A stretch of 33,844 nucleotides of DNA from Acetobacteraceae bacterium UBA6159. GTDB taxonomy: Bacteria; Pseudomonadota; Alphaproteobacteria; Acetobacterales; Acetobacteraceae. The position numbers were made by a program, and so were the translations under genes. The DNA lies in contig DIUL01000087.1 in assembly GCA_002422345.1 (NCBI GenBank), positions 5,023-38,866 of the forward strand, in the 5' to 3' direction. Under the pieces are notes generated by a model that saw nothing but the letters and a program-made list of their open reading frames with translations, did not search any database and was not told the DNA's origin. Below are positions 7,561-16,204 of the stretch, piece after piece (within the stretch, counting starts at the first letter, position 1; every line of letters starts with the position of its first letter).

Positions 7561-8904
7561 TCAGGCCAGACCCCATTCCTTCTTTGTCATGCGCGACAGC
7601 CCCAGATTCTCCCGCAGCGTCGCCCCGGCGTATTCCTTCCGGTACAGGCCACGCTTCTGCAGTTCCGGGATCGCGTACTTCACGAAATCCTCGAACGTGC
7701 CCGGCGTGTGCGTGCCGCCGACGACATAGCCGTCGCAGGCCCGCTCGACGAACCACTTCTCCAGATGATCCGCGACATCCTTGCCGCTGCCGACGATCGC
7801 TTCCCGAGGGCGCCCGCGCCGGGTCACTTCCAGGAAGTCGCGCGGCGTCGGGTTGCGCCCGATCACCTGCATCACCCGGTTCCGCATCGCCTGCATCCCG
7901 GACATGCCGTCGAGTTCGTCACTGCTGAATGGCTCATCCAGCGCCTTGCGCTTGAAGTCGTAGTTCAACGCCTCGGACAGCAGGGACAGGCCGTCGACCT
8001 CCTTGTACAGGGTGTCGATCAGCGCCATCTTGTCCTCCGCCTCCATCCGGGTTTCCGCCACGACCGGATAGGCGATCGTATTGACGGTGCACAGATCGGG
8101 ATCACGGCCGTGGGAGGCAACGGCGGCCTTGAACTCGGCGTATTGCTTCTTGCCATCCTCCAGGTCCGGATAGGCAACGAACACGGTTTCCGCCCAGCGC
8201 GCCGAGAAGATCTTTCCGCGCGGGCTGGACCCCGCCTGGATCACCACCGGATGGCCCTGCGGCGAACGCGGCACCGTGAAGGTGCCCGAGGAATTCAAAT
8301 ACTTCCCCTTGTATTCCAGCCGATGCACCTTCTCCGGATGCGCGAACAGGCCCGAGCTCTTGTCGACCACCAGCGCATCGTCGTCCCACGCATCCCAGCA
8401 GCGCAGCACGATCTCCATGAACTCATCCGCCCGGTCATACCGCGCGTCATGTTCCATATGCACCGCTCGGCCCATATTATGCGCCTCACCATCGTTCACC
8501 GAGGTGACGACGTTCCACGCCGCGCGCCCGCCGATCATGTGATCGACGGTCTGGAAGCGGCGGGCCACGTCGAAGGGCTCGTAATAGGTGGTCGAAGCGG
8601 TGGAGCCGACGCCGAGATACTTCGTGCCGAAGCCCATCGCCATCATCGCCGCGACCGGGTCCAGCTTGACCACGCGCACGCCGTTCGCCACGACCTCCGC
8701 CGGGTTGCCGCCATAGATGTCGGGCATCGCGAGGCGATCGTCGAAGAAGGCAAGCTGGAACTTCCCTTCCTCCAGCACCTGGCCGATCTTCTGGTAATAG
8801 GCGGCGGTGGTGAAGTCGGTCCGCGCCTCCGGATGGCGCCAGGCGCTCGCCAAGGTCGTGCAGTTCTGAGCCTGCAGGAATCCCACCATCACCATCTGAC
8901 GCAT
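7561..8904 (-). CDS. LLM-class flavin-dependent monooxygenase (NtaA/SnaA/DszA family)
   Basis: Cytoplasmic FMNH2-dependent monooxygenase of 447 aa, the full length for the nitrilotriacetate monooxygenase component A family. Typical segments are FFDDRLAMPD near the N-terminus, LGVGSTASTTYYEPFDVARRFQTVDH, GRAAWNVVTS with the HMEHD region after it, and VVIQAGSSPRGKIFSARWAETVF, which forms the flavin-binding barrel. These enzymes need a separate flavin reductase, and none is seen here. The next gene on the strand is the broken PRISE-like reductase. The family oxidises diverse substrates (aminopolycarboxylates, sulfur heterocycles, ketones), so the substrate stays open. Confidence 0.9.
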   Translation of the reverse strand: MRQMVMVGFLQAQNCTTLASAWRHPEARTDFTTAAYYQKIGQVLEEGKFQLAFFDDRLAMPDIYGGNPAEVVANGVRVVKLDPVAAMMAMGFGTKYLGVGSTASTTYYEPFDVARRFQTVDHMIGGRAAWNVVTSVNDGEAHNMGRAVHMEHDARYDRADEFMEIVLRCWDAWDDDALVVDKSSGLFAHPEKVHRLEYKGKYLNSSGTFTVPRSPQGHPVVIQAGSSPRGKIFSARWAETVFVAYPDLEDGKKQYAEFKAAVASHGRDPDLCTVNTIAYPVVAETRMEAEDKMALIDTLYKEVDGLSLLSEALNYDFKRKALDEPFSSDELDGMSGMQAMRNRVMQVIGRNPTPRDFLEVTRRGRPREAIVGSGKDVADHLEKWFVERACDGYVVGGTHTPGTFEDFVKYAIPELQKRGLYRKEYAGATLRENLGLSRMTKKEWGLA

Positions 8905-8978
8905 TTCTTGGCTCCGCTATGTCGGTTTCGCGCACGCTAACACGCGCTCGGGCGGGCACCAAACCGGCGGTGGAGCGG

Positions 8979-10496
8979 CTATTGGCCCAGAAGGTCGTTT
9001 CTGATCCGGGCGATCACGCCGTCCCACGCGCCCCGCTCCTGCTGTCGATACAGGCGCATGGACGGATACCAGGGGCTGTCGGCGCGGGCCAGCATCCAGC
9101 GGTGATCGGGGGCGTGCGGCAGCAGCAGCCAGGTTGGCACGCCGACCGATCCAGCCAGATGGGCGGCGGCGGTGTCGACGCTGATCACCAGGTCGAGATG
9201 CGACATCAATGCCGCCGTATCGGCGAAGTCGGTCAGTGCCGCGCCCGGCCAGCGCAATCCTTCCAGGCTGTCGCGCGTGTCCCGATCCGTGTCACGTAGT
9301 TCCGTCTGCAACAGGATGAACCGGTGCGGCAGGTCCAGCACCGGACGCAGAAGGTCCAGTGGGATCGAGCGCATCGCGTCATTCGGATGCCGAGATTCCC
9401 CCGAGACGACGAGCCCGATGCGCTTGGTGCCATCCGGTTCACCGATCCAGGCACCCCATTGGGCGCGCAGGTCCTCGCGCTGCATCAGCAGTGGCGGAGG
9501 GATCGTATCCAGCGTCAGCCCCAGGACGCGCGGCAGGCTGAGCAGTGGGCAGGCAATGTCGCAATCCGTGGCGGGCGCGTCGCGGTCGATCAGGTGGGCG
9601 ACGCCTGGCATGCCCTCGAACAGGCGATGCAGGGGCCGCGGCAGTTCCAGCACGATGTGGGCGGCCGTTTCCGCCAGCAGGGGCACCAGGCGGGCGAACT
9701 GGATCATGTCCCCGCGCCCCTGTTCGGCCATCACCAGCACGCGCCTCCCGGTCAGGTCCATGCCGTCGCGCCATTGCGGCAGGCCCGGGTGGCGATCGTA
9801 GTTCCAGCGCAGGCCGATGGTGCGCCGTCGGCATTCGTGCCAGCGCCAGCCCTCCGCGAAGTCCCCGCCCAGCAGCAGCGCGAGGCTGAAGGCGAACCCG
9901 ATCTCCGCGTTGTCCGGGTCGAGGTCGAGCGCGGTGCGATACAGGTCCAATGCCTCCGTCAGTTCCCCCCGCGCCGTCAGTACGTTCCCGAGGTTCCCGA
10001 GCGCCGGGGGGAAGTCCGGGGTTTCAATCAGCGCCTGCCGATAGGCGAGGGCGGCATCGTCCAGCCGACCGGCCAGCAGATGGGTGTTGCCGGCCAGCAG
10101 ATGGGTCTCGGCCGCGGCGGAGGTCCGCGGTTCGGCCAATCCGGACACCAGCGCGGTCTTGCCCTGCGCCAGCCTGGCTCGGGCCAGGACGGGTTCGGCG
10201 GCAGGATGCGCGTCCATGGCGGCGCGGGCGTGGATTTCCGCCTCGGCCGGCAGACCCACCGCCAGCAGGGTCTCGGCCAGGATCACGCGCGCGGGGGCGT
10301 CGGGCGCGTCGATGGCGGCCAGCATCGCGATCCCCTCGACCCGCCTTCCCTGGGCGATCAGGCTGCGGCCGAGCAGACCCAGCGCCGCCGCGTCGTCGAC
10401 TGTCCGCGCCAGAACGTCCCGGCAGGCCGCAGCCGCGTCGGCGGCCCGCCCTGCCAGCAACAGCGCTTCGGCGGCTTCAATCTCGGAAAAGGACAC
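8979..10496 (-). CDS. Tetratricopeptide-repeat protein with heptosyltransferase-like (GT9-like) domain
   Basis: Two-part protein of 505 aa. The N-terminal ~225 residues are Ala/Leu-rich helical repeats, the clearest TPR being the unit with ALGNLGNVLTARGELTEALDLY. The C-terminal ~270 residues resemble glycosyltransferase family 9 (ADP-heptose:LPS heptosyltransferase-like): RVLVMAEQGRGDMIQFARLVP, then DLVISVDTAAAHLAGSVGVPTW near the end, where GT9 enzymes bind nucleotide sugar. No signal peptide is visible, so it is probably cytoplasmic. Such fusions are often placed near polysaccharide or flagellin glycosylation genes, but here the neighbours are oxidoreductases. It is divergent from the BVMO across 151 bases. 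Acceptor and donor are unknown. Confidence 0.85.
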   Translation of the reverse strand: MSFSEIEAAEALLLAGRAADAAAACRDVLARTVDDAAALGLLGRSLIAQGRRVEGIAMLAAIDAPDAPARVILAETLLAVGLPAEAEIHARAAMDAHPAAEPVLARARLAQGKTALVSGLAEPRTSAAAETHLLAGNTHLLAGRLDDAALAYRQALIETPDFPPALGNLGNVLTARGELTEALDLYRTALDLDPDNAEIGFAFSLALLLGGDFAEGWRWHECRRRTIGLRWNYDRHPGLPQWRDGMDLTGRRVLVMAEQGRGDMIQFARLVPLLAETAAHIVLELPRPLHRLFEGMPGVAHLIDRDAPATDCDIACPLLSLPRVLGLTLDTIPPPLLMQREDLRAQWGAWIGEPDGTKRIGLVVSGESRHPNDAMRSIPLDLLRPVLDLPHRFILLQTELRDTDRDTRDSLEGLRWPGAALTDFADTAALMSHLDLVISVDTAAAHLAGSVGVPTWLLLPHAPDHRWMLARADSPWYPSMRLYRQQERGAWDGVIARIRNDLLGQ

Positions 10497-10586
10497 GGTT
10501 CAGCCTGGTCGGTAACGGGCGCGCAGGGTCGCCGAGGCAGCCGCCCGCGTCCAGTCAATCCCGAGGTCTGAAAACCTACCGATCAG

Positions 10587-10614
10587 TTGACTTTTTTGCC
10601 CATGTGTTTATCGA
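10587..10614 (+). promoter_or_regulatory. Candidate sigma-70-type promoter for the BVMO gene
   Basis: TTGACT (10587-10592), a 16-base spacer and TATCGA (10609-10614) lie in the only AT-rich patch of the divergent region. They end 33 bases before the ATG at 10648. A strong Shine-Dalgarno AAGGAG sits at 10637-10642, five bases before the start. The match to the -10 consensus is partial, and the call rests on sequence alone. Confidence 0.4.
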
Positions 10615-10647
10615 CCGCCCAATAGCAAGAATACCGAAGGAGCCCCC

Positions 10648-12288
10648 ATGGCTGACGCATCGCCGAAGAACGCCGCCTATGATGTCGTGATTGTCGGGGC
10701 CGGTTTCGCCGGCATGTATTTGCTGCACAAATTGCGCGGCATGGGGCTGACGGCGCGGGTCTATGACTCGGCGTCCGGCGTCGGCGGCACATGGTACTGG
10801 AACCGCTATCCCGGCGCGCGCTGCGACGTGGAAAGCATGCAGTATTCCTACTCGTTCTCGAAGGAACTGGAGCAGGAATGGAAATGGAGCGAGCTCTTCG
10901 CCTCCCAGCCCGAAATCCTGCGCTACGCGAACCATGTCGCCGACCGCTTCGACCTGCGCCGCGACATGCAGTTCAACACCAAGGTGACCGACGCCAGCTT
11001 CGATGCCGGATCGGACCGGTGGACGGTGCGGACCAGCGCGGGCGATGTCGTCTCGGCGCAGTATTTCGTGATGGCGTCGGGCTGCCTGTCGGCGGCGCGC
11101 AAGCCGAACTTCAAGGGCGGCGACAGCTTCAAGGGCGACGTCTACCACACCGGCCACTGGCCGCATGACCCGGTGGACTTCACCGGCAAGACCGTGGGCG
11201 TGATCGGCACCGGGTCTTCCGCCATCCAGGCGATCCCGGTCATCGCCAAGCAGGCGAAGGATGTCTGGGTGTTTCAGCGGACGCCCAATTTCTCGATCCC
11301 GTCGCGCAACGGTCCGATGTCGGATGCCTATGCCCAGTCCTGGAAGGACGTCTACCCGACCCGCCGCGATGAGGCTCGGCAGACCCGCAACGGCGTGCTG
11401 GCGAATCCGAACGACATCGGCGCGATGGAAGTCGATGACGCCACCCGCCAGAAGATGTTCGAGGAACGCTGGCAGAGCGGCGGCACCACCTTCATGGCGG
11501 TGTTCAACGACCTGGTGCTGAATCAGGCGTCCAACGACCAGGCGGCGGAGTTCGTGCGCGGGCAGATCCGATCGATCGTCAAGGACCCGAAGACGGCCGA
11601 ACTTCTGGCGCCGAAGAACCATCCGATCGGCACGAAGCGGATCTGCGTCGATACGGAATACTACCAGACCTACAACCAGCCGCATGTGCACCTGGTCGAT
11701 ATCCGTAACGCCCCGATTGACGAAATCACCCCCGACGGGCTGATCACCGGCGGACAGGAATACAAGTTCGACGTCATGGTCTATGCCACCGGCTTCGATG
11801 CCATGACCGGCGCGCTGACCGCGGTCGATATCACCGGACGCGATGGCCTGAAGCTGGCGGCGGAATGGGAAGCGGGCCCGCGGACCTATCTGGGGCTCAT
11901 GAGCGCGGGGTTCCCCAACCTGTTCATGATCACCGGCCCGGGCAGCCCGTCCGTGCTGTCCAACATGATGGTTTCGATCGAGCAGCATGTCGACTGGATC
12001 ACCGACTGCATGGCACACATGAAGTCGCGCCAGCTCGCGACGATCGAGGCGACGCGCGAAGCCCAGGACGCCTGGGTCGAGCACGTCAACAAGACCGCCT
12101 ACAAGACACTGTACCCGAACGCGGCGTCCTGGTACATGGGGGCCAACATCGAGGGCAAACCGCGCGTGTTCATGCCCTATATCGGCGGCGTAGGACGCTA
12201 TCGGGAAGAATGCGCAACGATCGCGGCCAATGGGTATGAGGGCTTCTCGTTGGGTGCTCAGGCGTCTCGCGCGGCGGCGGCGGAGTAA
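10648..12288 (+). CDS. Flavin-containing Baeyer-Villiger monooxygenase (cyclohexanone-monooxygenase-like)
   Basis: Type I BVMO of 546 aa, oxidising ketones to esters or lactones with NADPH and O2. It has the FAD-binding GAGFAG (17-22), the second Rossmann motif GTGSSA near residue 187, and between them the BVMO fingerprint FKGDVYHTGHWP (about 161-172), matching FxGxxxHxxxWP. GGTWYWNRYPGARCDVES and the C-terminal MITGPGSPSVLSNM are also typical of CHMO-like enzymes. Length is standard. The ATG is supported by the AAGGAG five bases upstream. It is followed by a repeat island and then by an alpha/beta hydrolase and a luciferase-like monooxygenase on the same strand. A hydrolase beside a BVMO suggests cleavage of the ester formed. 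The substrate is unknown. Confidence 0.93.
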   Translation: MADASPKNAAYDVVIVGAGFAGMYLLHKLRGMGLTARVYDSASGVGGTWYWNRYPGARCDVESMQYSYSFSKELEQEWKWSELFASQPEILRYANHVADRFDLRRDMQFNTKVTDASFDAGSDRWTVRTSAGDVVSAQYFVMASGCLSAARKPNFKGGDSFKGDVYHTGHWPHDPVDFTGKTVGVIGTGSSAIQAIPVIAKQAKDVWVFQRTPNFSIPSRNGPMSDAYAQSWKDVYPTRRDEARQTRNGVLANPNDIGAMEVDDATRQKMFEERWQSGGTTFMAVFNDLVLNQASNDQAAEFVRGQIRSIVKDPKTAELLAPKNHPIGTKRICVDTEYYQTYNQPHVHLVDIRNAPIDEITPDGLITGGQEYKFDVMVYATGFDAMTGALTAVDITGRDGLKLAAEWEAGPRTYLGLMSAGFPNLFMITGPGSPSVLSNMMVSIEQHVDWITDCMAHMKSRQLATIEATREAQDAWVEHVNKTAYKTLYPNAASWYMGANIEGKPRVFMPYIGGVGRYREECATIAANGYEGFSLGAQASRAAAAE

Positions 12289-12520
12289 GGGCGGGGCTTT
12301 GCCCCGGACCCCATCAGGGGGCTTTGCCCCCTGAACCCCCACCAAGGGCAGCGCCCTTGGAACCACTCCGCTGGGGGGAATACGGGAGGGGCTGAGGTGC
12401 TGCTGCGCACAGCACCTCAGCCCCTCCCGTATTCCCCCCAACCAATGGGTTCTAAGGGCTCCGCCCTTAGCGGGGTGCAGGGGCAGCGCCCCTGCCGGGG
12501 TCTGGGGCGGAACCCCGGCG
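12289..12520. repeat. Nested palindrome: REP-like hairpin array around a 31-bp perfect hairpin
   Basis: The centre is a perfect 31-bp inverted repeat (12372-12402 with 12410-12440) with a 7-base loop. On each side are three small hairpins: 12292-12306, 12314-12334 and 12342-12360 on the left, and 12452-12470, 12477-12495 and 12495-12518 on the right. The left set, reverse-complemented, aligns with the right set, so the whole ~230 bp is one imperfect inverted repeat. It starts right after the BVMO stop. It may act as a transcription barrier or mRNA 3' stabiliser; there is no T-run typical of an intrinsic terminator. Confidence 0.9.
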
Positions 12521-12578
12521 CCTGTTGCGCCCGCTGGCCAAGTGCCTACACTCCGGTCCGAACAGAACGGAGGACGTC

Positions 12579-13352
12579 ATGAGCCAAATGCTCACTGTTT
12601 CGGGCGTCAGGCTCGAGATCGAGGAACACGGGCAGGGGCGTCCGTTGCTGTTCCTGCATCCGGGCGAGGGCTTGCAGCCCTCCCGCGGCTGGATCGAGCG
12701 TCTGGCGCGATCGTTTCGCGTGATCGCACCGCATCATCCCGGCTTCGGCGGCTCGGAGCTGCCCGACTGGATCGGCACGGTTGATGATCTGGCCTATCTT
12801 TATCTCGATCTCGCCAATGATCTGAATTTGCGGGGCGCCATCCTGGCGGGCAACTGCTTCGGTGGTTGGATCGCGACCGAAATGGCCGTCCGTAACACGG
12901 CGCGCTTTGCTGGTTTGGTGCTGGCCGATCCTCTGGGGATCAAGGTCGGCGGCGTGCTGGATCGTGACATTGTCGATATGCACGGCATCACGCGGGCGGA
13001 GTTCATGAGCCTCGCCTGGGCCGATCCCGCCAAGGGCGGCATCGATTATGCCAGCCTGCCGGACACCGACCTCGCGGCGATTGCCCGCGGGCGGGAGGCC
13101 TTGGCCCTGTTCGGCTGGAAACCCTACATGCACAATCCGCGTCTGCACCGCTGGCTGCACCGGATCGACCTTCCGACGCGGCTGCTGTGGGGGGAACAGG
13201 ACGGCATCGTTTCGCTGTCCTATGCCAAGGGGTGGAAGGACGGCATTGTCGGTTCCACCCTGGAAACGATCCCCCGCGCCGGCCACTACCCGCATTGGGA
13301 ACAGCCCGACGCCTTCGCCGAACACGTCGAAGCCTTCGCCGCCACACTCTGA
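12579..13352 (+). CDS. Alpha/beta hydrolase with Cys in the nucleophile position
   Basis: Complete alpha/beta hydrolase of 257 aa. The nucleophile elbow reads GNCFGG, so Cys93 (codon TGC) replaces the usual Ser. The probable acid is Asp208 in WGEQDG and the base His236 in AGHYPHW. The oxyanion segment LHPGEG (26-31) and HHPGFGGS (52-59) are family-typical. The ATG at 12579 is supported by GGAGG (12569-12573) five bases before it; the frame is open upstream to 12525 inside the repeat island. It lies 17 bases before the luciferase-like monooxygenase, forming an operon. Cys-Asp-His triads are known in dienelactone hydrolase. A C-C or ester hydrolase acting after the BVMO is a reasonable guess but is not shown. 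Confidence 0.85.
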   Translation: MSQMLTVSGVRLEIEEHGQGRPLLFLHPGEGLQPSRGWIERLARSFRVIAPHHPGFGGSELPDWIGTVDDLAYLYLDLANDLNLRGAILAGNCFGGWIATEMAVRNTARFAGLVLADPLGIKVGGVLDRDIVDMHGITRAEFMSLAWADPAKGGIDYASLPDTDLAAIARGREALALFGWKPYMHNPRLHRWLHRIDLPTRLLWGEQDGIVSLSYAKGWKDGIVGSTLETIPRAGHYPHWEQPDAFAEHVEAFAATL

Positions 13353-13369
13353 TCGACAGGAGCCTTGCG

Positions 13370-14560
13370 ATGCGCACCTGGTATTTCTCCGAGATGGCCT
13401 ATCACCCGGCCTGGAAAAAGGGCCTCGATCGGGGCTCGTTGCGGGTGAATTTTCCGAATGAGAACCTCGATCCGGTTGAGGCCGGCAAGCTGCTGAACCG
13501 TTACCTTGATGAGTTCATGGCCTGCGACGAAGCCGGCATCGACATCATGGTGAACGAGCATCACAGCACGGCCACCTGCATGACCGTCTCGGTGCCGATG
13601 GCTTTGGCCGTGATCGCGCGCCAGACCACCCGGTCCCGCCTGCTGACATTGGGCAATCCGATCGCCAACCGCCCCGATCCGGTCCGCGTGGCCGAGGAGA
13701 TGGCCTGGCTCGACTGCCTGTCCGACGGGCGGCTGGAGATGGGCCTGGTCAAGGGCGCGCCGTATGAGATCGCGCCCGCCAACTCCAACCCCGCGCGCCT
13801 GATGCGGCGGTACTGGGAAGCGCATGACCTGATCCTGAAGGCGATGTCGACGACCTCCGGCCCGTTCAGTTGGGAGGGCGAGTATTTCCATTACCGCAAC
13901 GTCAACATCTGGCCGCGCCCGATCCAGCAGCCGACTCCGCCGGTGTGGATGACGGGCATGAGCGTGGAAACCGGCACCATGGCCGCCGAACGCGGGCATG
14001 TGGTGGGGACGCTACTGTCGGGCGGCCTCGCCAAGCCGATGTACGACGCCTATCGCAAGCGCGCCCGGGAACTGGGATGGGAGGCCGGGCCGGACCGGTT
14101 CGCCTATGCCGCCATCATCGGCGTGGGCAACACGCGGGAGGAAGGGCTGCGGCGCGCCGACCAGATCGCCGACTACGTGCGGACGGCACCGGTGGTGCAT
14201 GAACCGTTCACGAATCCGCCTGGCTATAACTCGATCGGCGCGAACGTGGCGATCCTGAAGGCGGGCCAGCGGGCGAACCGCATCGTGACCGACCGGAACG
14301 GGGAACAGATCAACCACCGCACCGCGACCGTGCAGCAGTTCATGGACACGGAGACGGTGTTCGCCGGGACGCCGGATGACGTGTTCAACCAGTTGAAGGC
14401 GTTCAATGCGCGGATGGGCGGGGTGGGGCACCTGCTGTTCTTCGGGCAGGGCGGGGATTTGTCGCATCGGGACTCGATGGACAACATCCGGCTGTTCGGG
14501 CGGGAGGTTGCGCCGCGGCTAATGGAGCTTGGGGTGCCAGAAGCTGCTGCGGCGGAATAA
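13370..14560 (+). CDS. LLM-class (luciferase-like) flavin monooxygenase
   Basis: Bacterial-luciferase-family protein of 396 aa. It shows NEHHSTATCM after a central acidic strand, then LLTLGNPIANRPDPVRVAEEMAWLDCLSDGRLEMGLVKG, the classic flavin-binding and LLM segment. The later WPRPIQQPTPPVWMTG and VFAGTPDDVFNQL segments are also family hallmarks. The ATG at 13370 follows an AGGAG (13358-13362) seven bases upstream. The open frame extends back to 13187 but only overlaps the hydrolase. It is only distantly related to the NtaA-like gene at 7561-8904. With the hydrolase it forms a tight two-gene unit downstream of the BVMO. No flavin reductase is visible in the window. Confidence 0.9.
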   Translation: MRTWYFSEMAYHPAWKKGLDRGSLRVNFPNENLDPVEAGKLLNRYLDEFMACDEAGIDIMVNEHHSTATCMTVSVPMALAVIARQTTRSRLLTLGNPIANRPDPVRVAEEMAWLDCLSDGRLEMGLVKGAPYEIAPANSNPARLMRRYWEAHDLILKAMSTTSGPFSWEGEYFHYRNVNIWPRPIQQPTPPVWMTGMSVETGTMAAERGHVVGTLLSGGLAKPMYDAYRKRARELGWEAGPDRFAYAAIIGVGNTREEGLRRADQIADYVRTAPVVHEPFTNPPGYNSIGANVAILKAGQRANRIVTDRNGEQINHRTATVQQFMDTETVFAGTPDDVFNQLKAFNARMGGVGHLLFFGQGGDLSHRDSMDNIRLFGREVAPRLMELGVPEAAAAE

Positions 14561-14625
14561 CGACGTGGCGGCGGCGCAGTCAGAAACCGGCTGTGCCGCC
14601 GACCCGGGTCGTAACCACCACGTCA

Positions 14626-14732
14626 TCCCGGGCGAAGGCCCGGGACCTACGACTTTTCCTTGTTGCCGACAGCCAAGTCGTGGATGGCAGGCCGGAGCCT
14701 GTCCTCGGGCCGGCTCTTCGCCGGACCCGAGG
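14626..14732. repeat. Intergenic palindromic repeats (CATCCCGG-type) between convergent genes
   Basis: Two hairpins fill the gap between convergent genes. The first has an 8-bp stem (14626-14633 with 14638-14645) and belongs to the widespread 'GTCATCCCGGG' class of alphaproteobacterial repeats. The second pairs 14703-14714 with 14720-14732: 12 bp with a one-base bulge. Either could slow transcription from both sides. Neither has a strong U-tract. Nothing coding is seen in 14561-14770. Confidence 0.7.
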
Positions 14733-14770
14733 GGCCGCCACGACGGGATGGCGGAAGGGGCCGTTTTGAC

Positions 14771-15949
14771 TCAGGCGTTGCCGGCCAGGTAATCCATCGC
14801 CGCCTGCACGCCGCCCGACTTGTGCGGAATGCCGGCGATCCGCATGCCCATCTCGACCCCCGTCAGAGTGCCGGTCAGTTGCAGCGGGCTCAGGTCGCCC
14901 ATGTGGCCGATGCGGAAGACGATGTCGTTCACACGACCCAGGCCGTTGCCCAGGCTCATGTTGAACTTCGTCAGGATCACGTCGCGCAGCTTGTCCGCGC
15001 TGTGGCCTTCCGGCACACGGATCGCGGTCACGCCCGGGGCATAGGCCTTTGGGTCGGCGCATTGCAGCTCCAGCCCCCAGGCCCGGACGGCACGCCTGGT
15101 TGCCTCGGCATAGCGTTCGTGGCGGGCGCAGACATTCGCCATCCCTTCCTCGATCAGCATGTCCAGCGCCGCATCCAGCGCGAACAGCAGGTTGATCGCC
15201 GGGGTATAGGGGAAGAACCCGGTCTGGTTCGCGGCGACCAGAGGCTCCCAGTCCCAATAGCTGCGGTGGGTGGTCGTGTTGACGCGCGCGACGGCCAGCG
15301 CCTTGTCGCTGATCGCGGTGAACGACAGGCCCGGCGGCACCATCAGGCCCTTTTGCGAGCCGGCAATGGTCACGTCCACGCCCCATTCGTCATGCCGGAA
15401 GTCGGCGCAGGCGAGCGAGGAGATCGCGTCGACCATCAGCATCGCCGGGTGGCCCACGCGGTTCATCGCGGCGCGGACGGCGGCGACGTCGGACAGGCAG
15501 CTTGTCGACGTCTCACTGTGCACGACGCAGACGGCCTTGATCCGGCGGTCACGGTCGGCGCCCAGCGCGTCCCCGATCGCGGCGGCGTCCACGCCGTGGC
15601 GCCAGTCGGTGTCGATCGCGATGACTTCCAGGCCCATCTTCGCGGCCATCTGTTCCCACAGATGGGCGAACTGGCCGGTGCGGCAGGTCAGGATGGTGTC
15701 GCCGGGCTTCAGCGTGTTGACGAACGCCGCTTCCCAGGCACCGGTGCCGGACGACGGGAAGATCCCGATCAGCGCCGACGAGGTCTGGAAGATCTGCCGC
15801 AGCTTGCAGATGACGCTCTTGCCAAGGGCAGCGAACTCGGGACCTCGGTGGTTGATGGCATTCCGATCCATGGCGCGCAGAACCCGTTCGGGCACATTCG
15901 TGGGCCCGGGGGTTTGCAGAAAGTGGCGGCCGGAAACGTAATCACTCAT
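14771..15949 (-). CDS. Class V aminotransferase (serine–glyoxylate / alanine–glyoxylate-like)
   Basis: PLP-dependent fold-type I enzyme, 392 aa. The N-terminal TPGPTNVPERVLRAM (13-27), the SSGTGAWEAA cofactor-phosphate segment (66-75), the aspartate in MVDAISSL (172-179) and the Schiff-base Lys200 in GSQKGLMVPPG are all intact. The sequence is closest in style to serine–glyoxylate aminotransferase, but the same superfamily holds aminoethylphosphonate and cysteate-type transaminases. It lies 255 bases downstream of the TPP decarboxylase pair on the same strand, which suggests that it feeds or drains a 2-oxo acid pool for that enzyme. The gap 15950-16204 holds no gene and no clear promoter. Confidence 0.9.
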   Translation of the reverse strand: MSDYVSGRHFLQTPGPTNVPERVLRAMDRNAINHRGPEFAALGKSVICKLRQIFQTSSALIGIFPSSGTGAWEAAFVNTLKPGDTILTCRTGQFAHLWEQMAAKMGLEVIAIDTDWRHGVDAAAIGDALGADRDRRIKAVCVVHSETSTSCLSDVAAVRAAMNRVGHPAMLMVDAISSLACADFRHDEWGVDVTIAGSQKGLMVPPGLSFTAISDKALAVARVNTTTHRSYWDWEPLVAANQTGFFPYTPAINLLFALDAALDMLIEEGMANVCARHERYAEATRRAVRAWGLELQCADPKAYAPGVTAIRVPEGHSADKLRDVILTKFNMSLGNGLGRVNDIVFRIGHMGDLSPLQLTGTLTGVEMGMRIAGIPHKSGGVQAAMDYLAGNA

Positions 15950-16204
15950 CGGGTGGCATCCTCCAATCGGCGGGAAGAAGCATGAGCCGGCCTGGATGGC
16001 AATGGTTGAGGCCGTGGGTCGGGTTCACCCCCACCCCATGCCAGCCGTCATGCTGTGTTCTGACCCGGGTTGGCCATGGTATGCGGCCTCCCGGGTTCGT
16101 GAGATGTTTCAGTATCTTGCCGCGTGGACCAAACGCAGCGGAGGCCACCTGACGGCGCCCCCGGCCCCTTGCCACGCGGATAGGTGGAATGCGTGGGACG
16201 CGTT

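Noticed and set aside
12289..12520. Simple intrinsic terminator after the BVMO gene
   Set aside because: Hairpins are present but no U-tract follows; the mirrored array is better explained as a paired REP-like repeat.
12289..12520. CRISPR array
   Set aside because: The repeats are inverted hairpins of different sequence without regular spacers.
14660..15985. Long open frame on the plus strand opposite the aminotransferase
   Set aside because: High-GC antisense shadow, His/Gln/Arg/Gly-rich, with no domain; the minus strand holds a complete PLP enzyme.
15950..16204. Small gene in the gap before the aminotransferase
   Set aside because: Open frames there have no ribosome-binding site, no domain and a composition like antisense or non-coding DNA.
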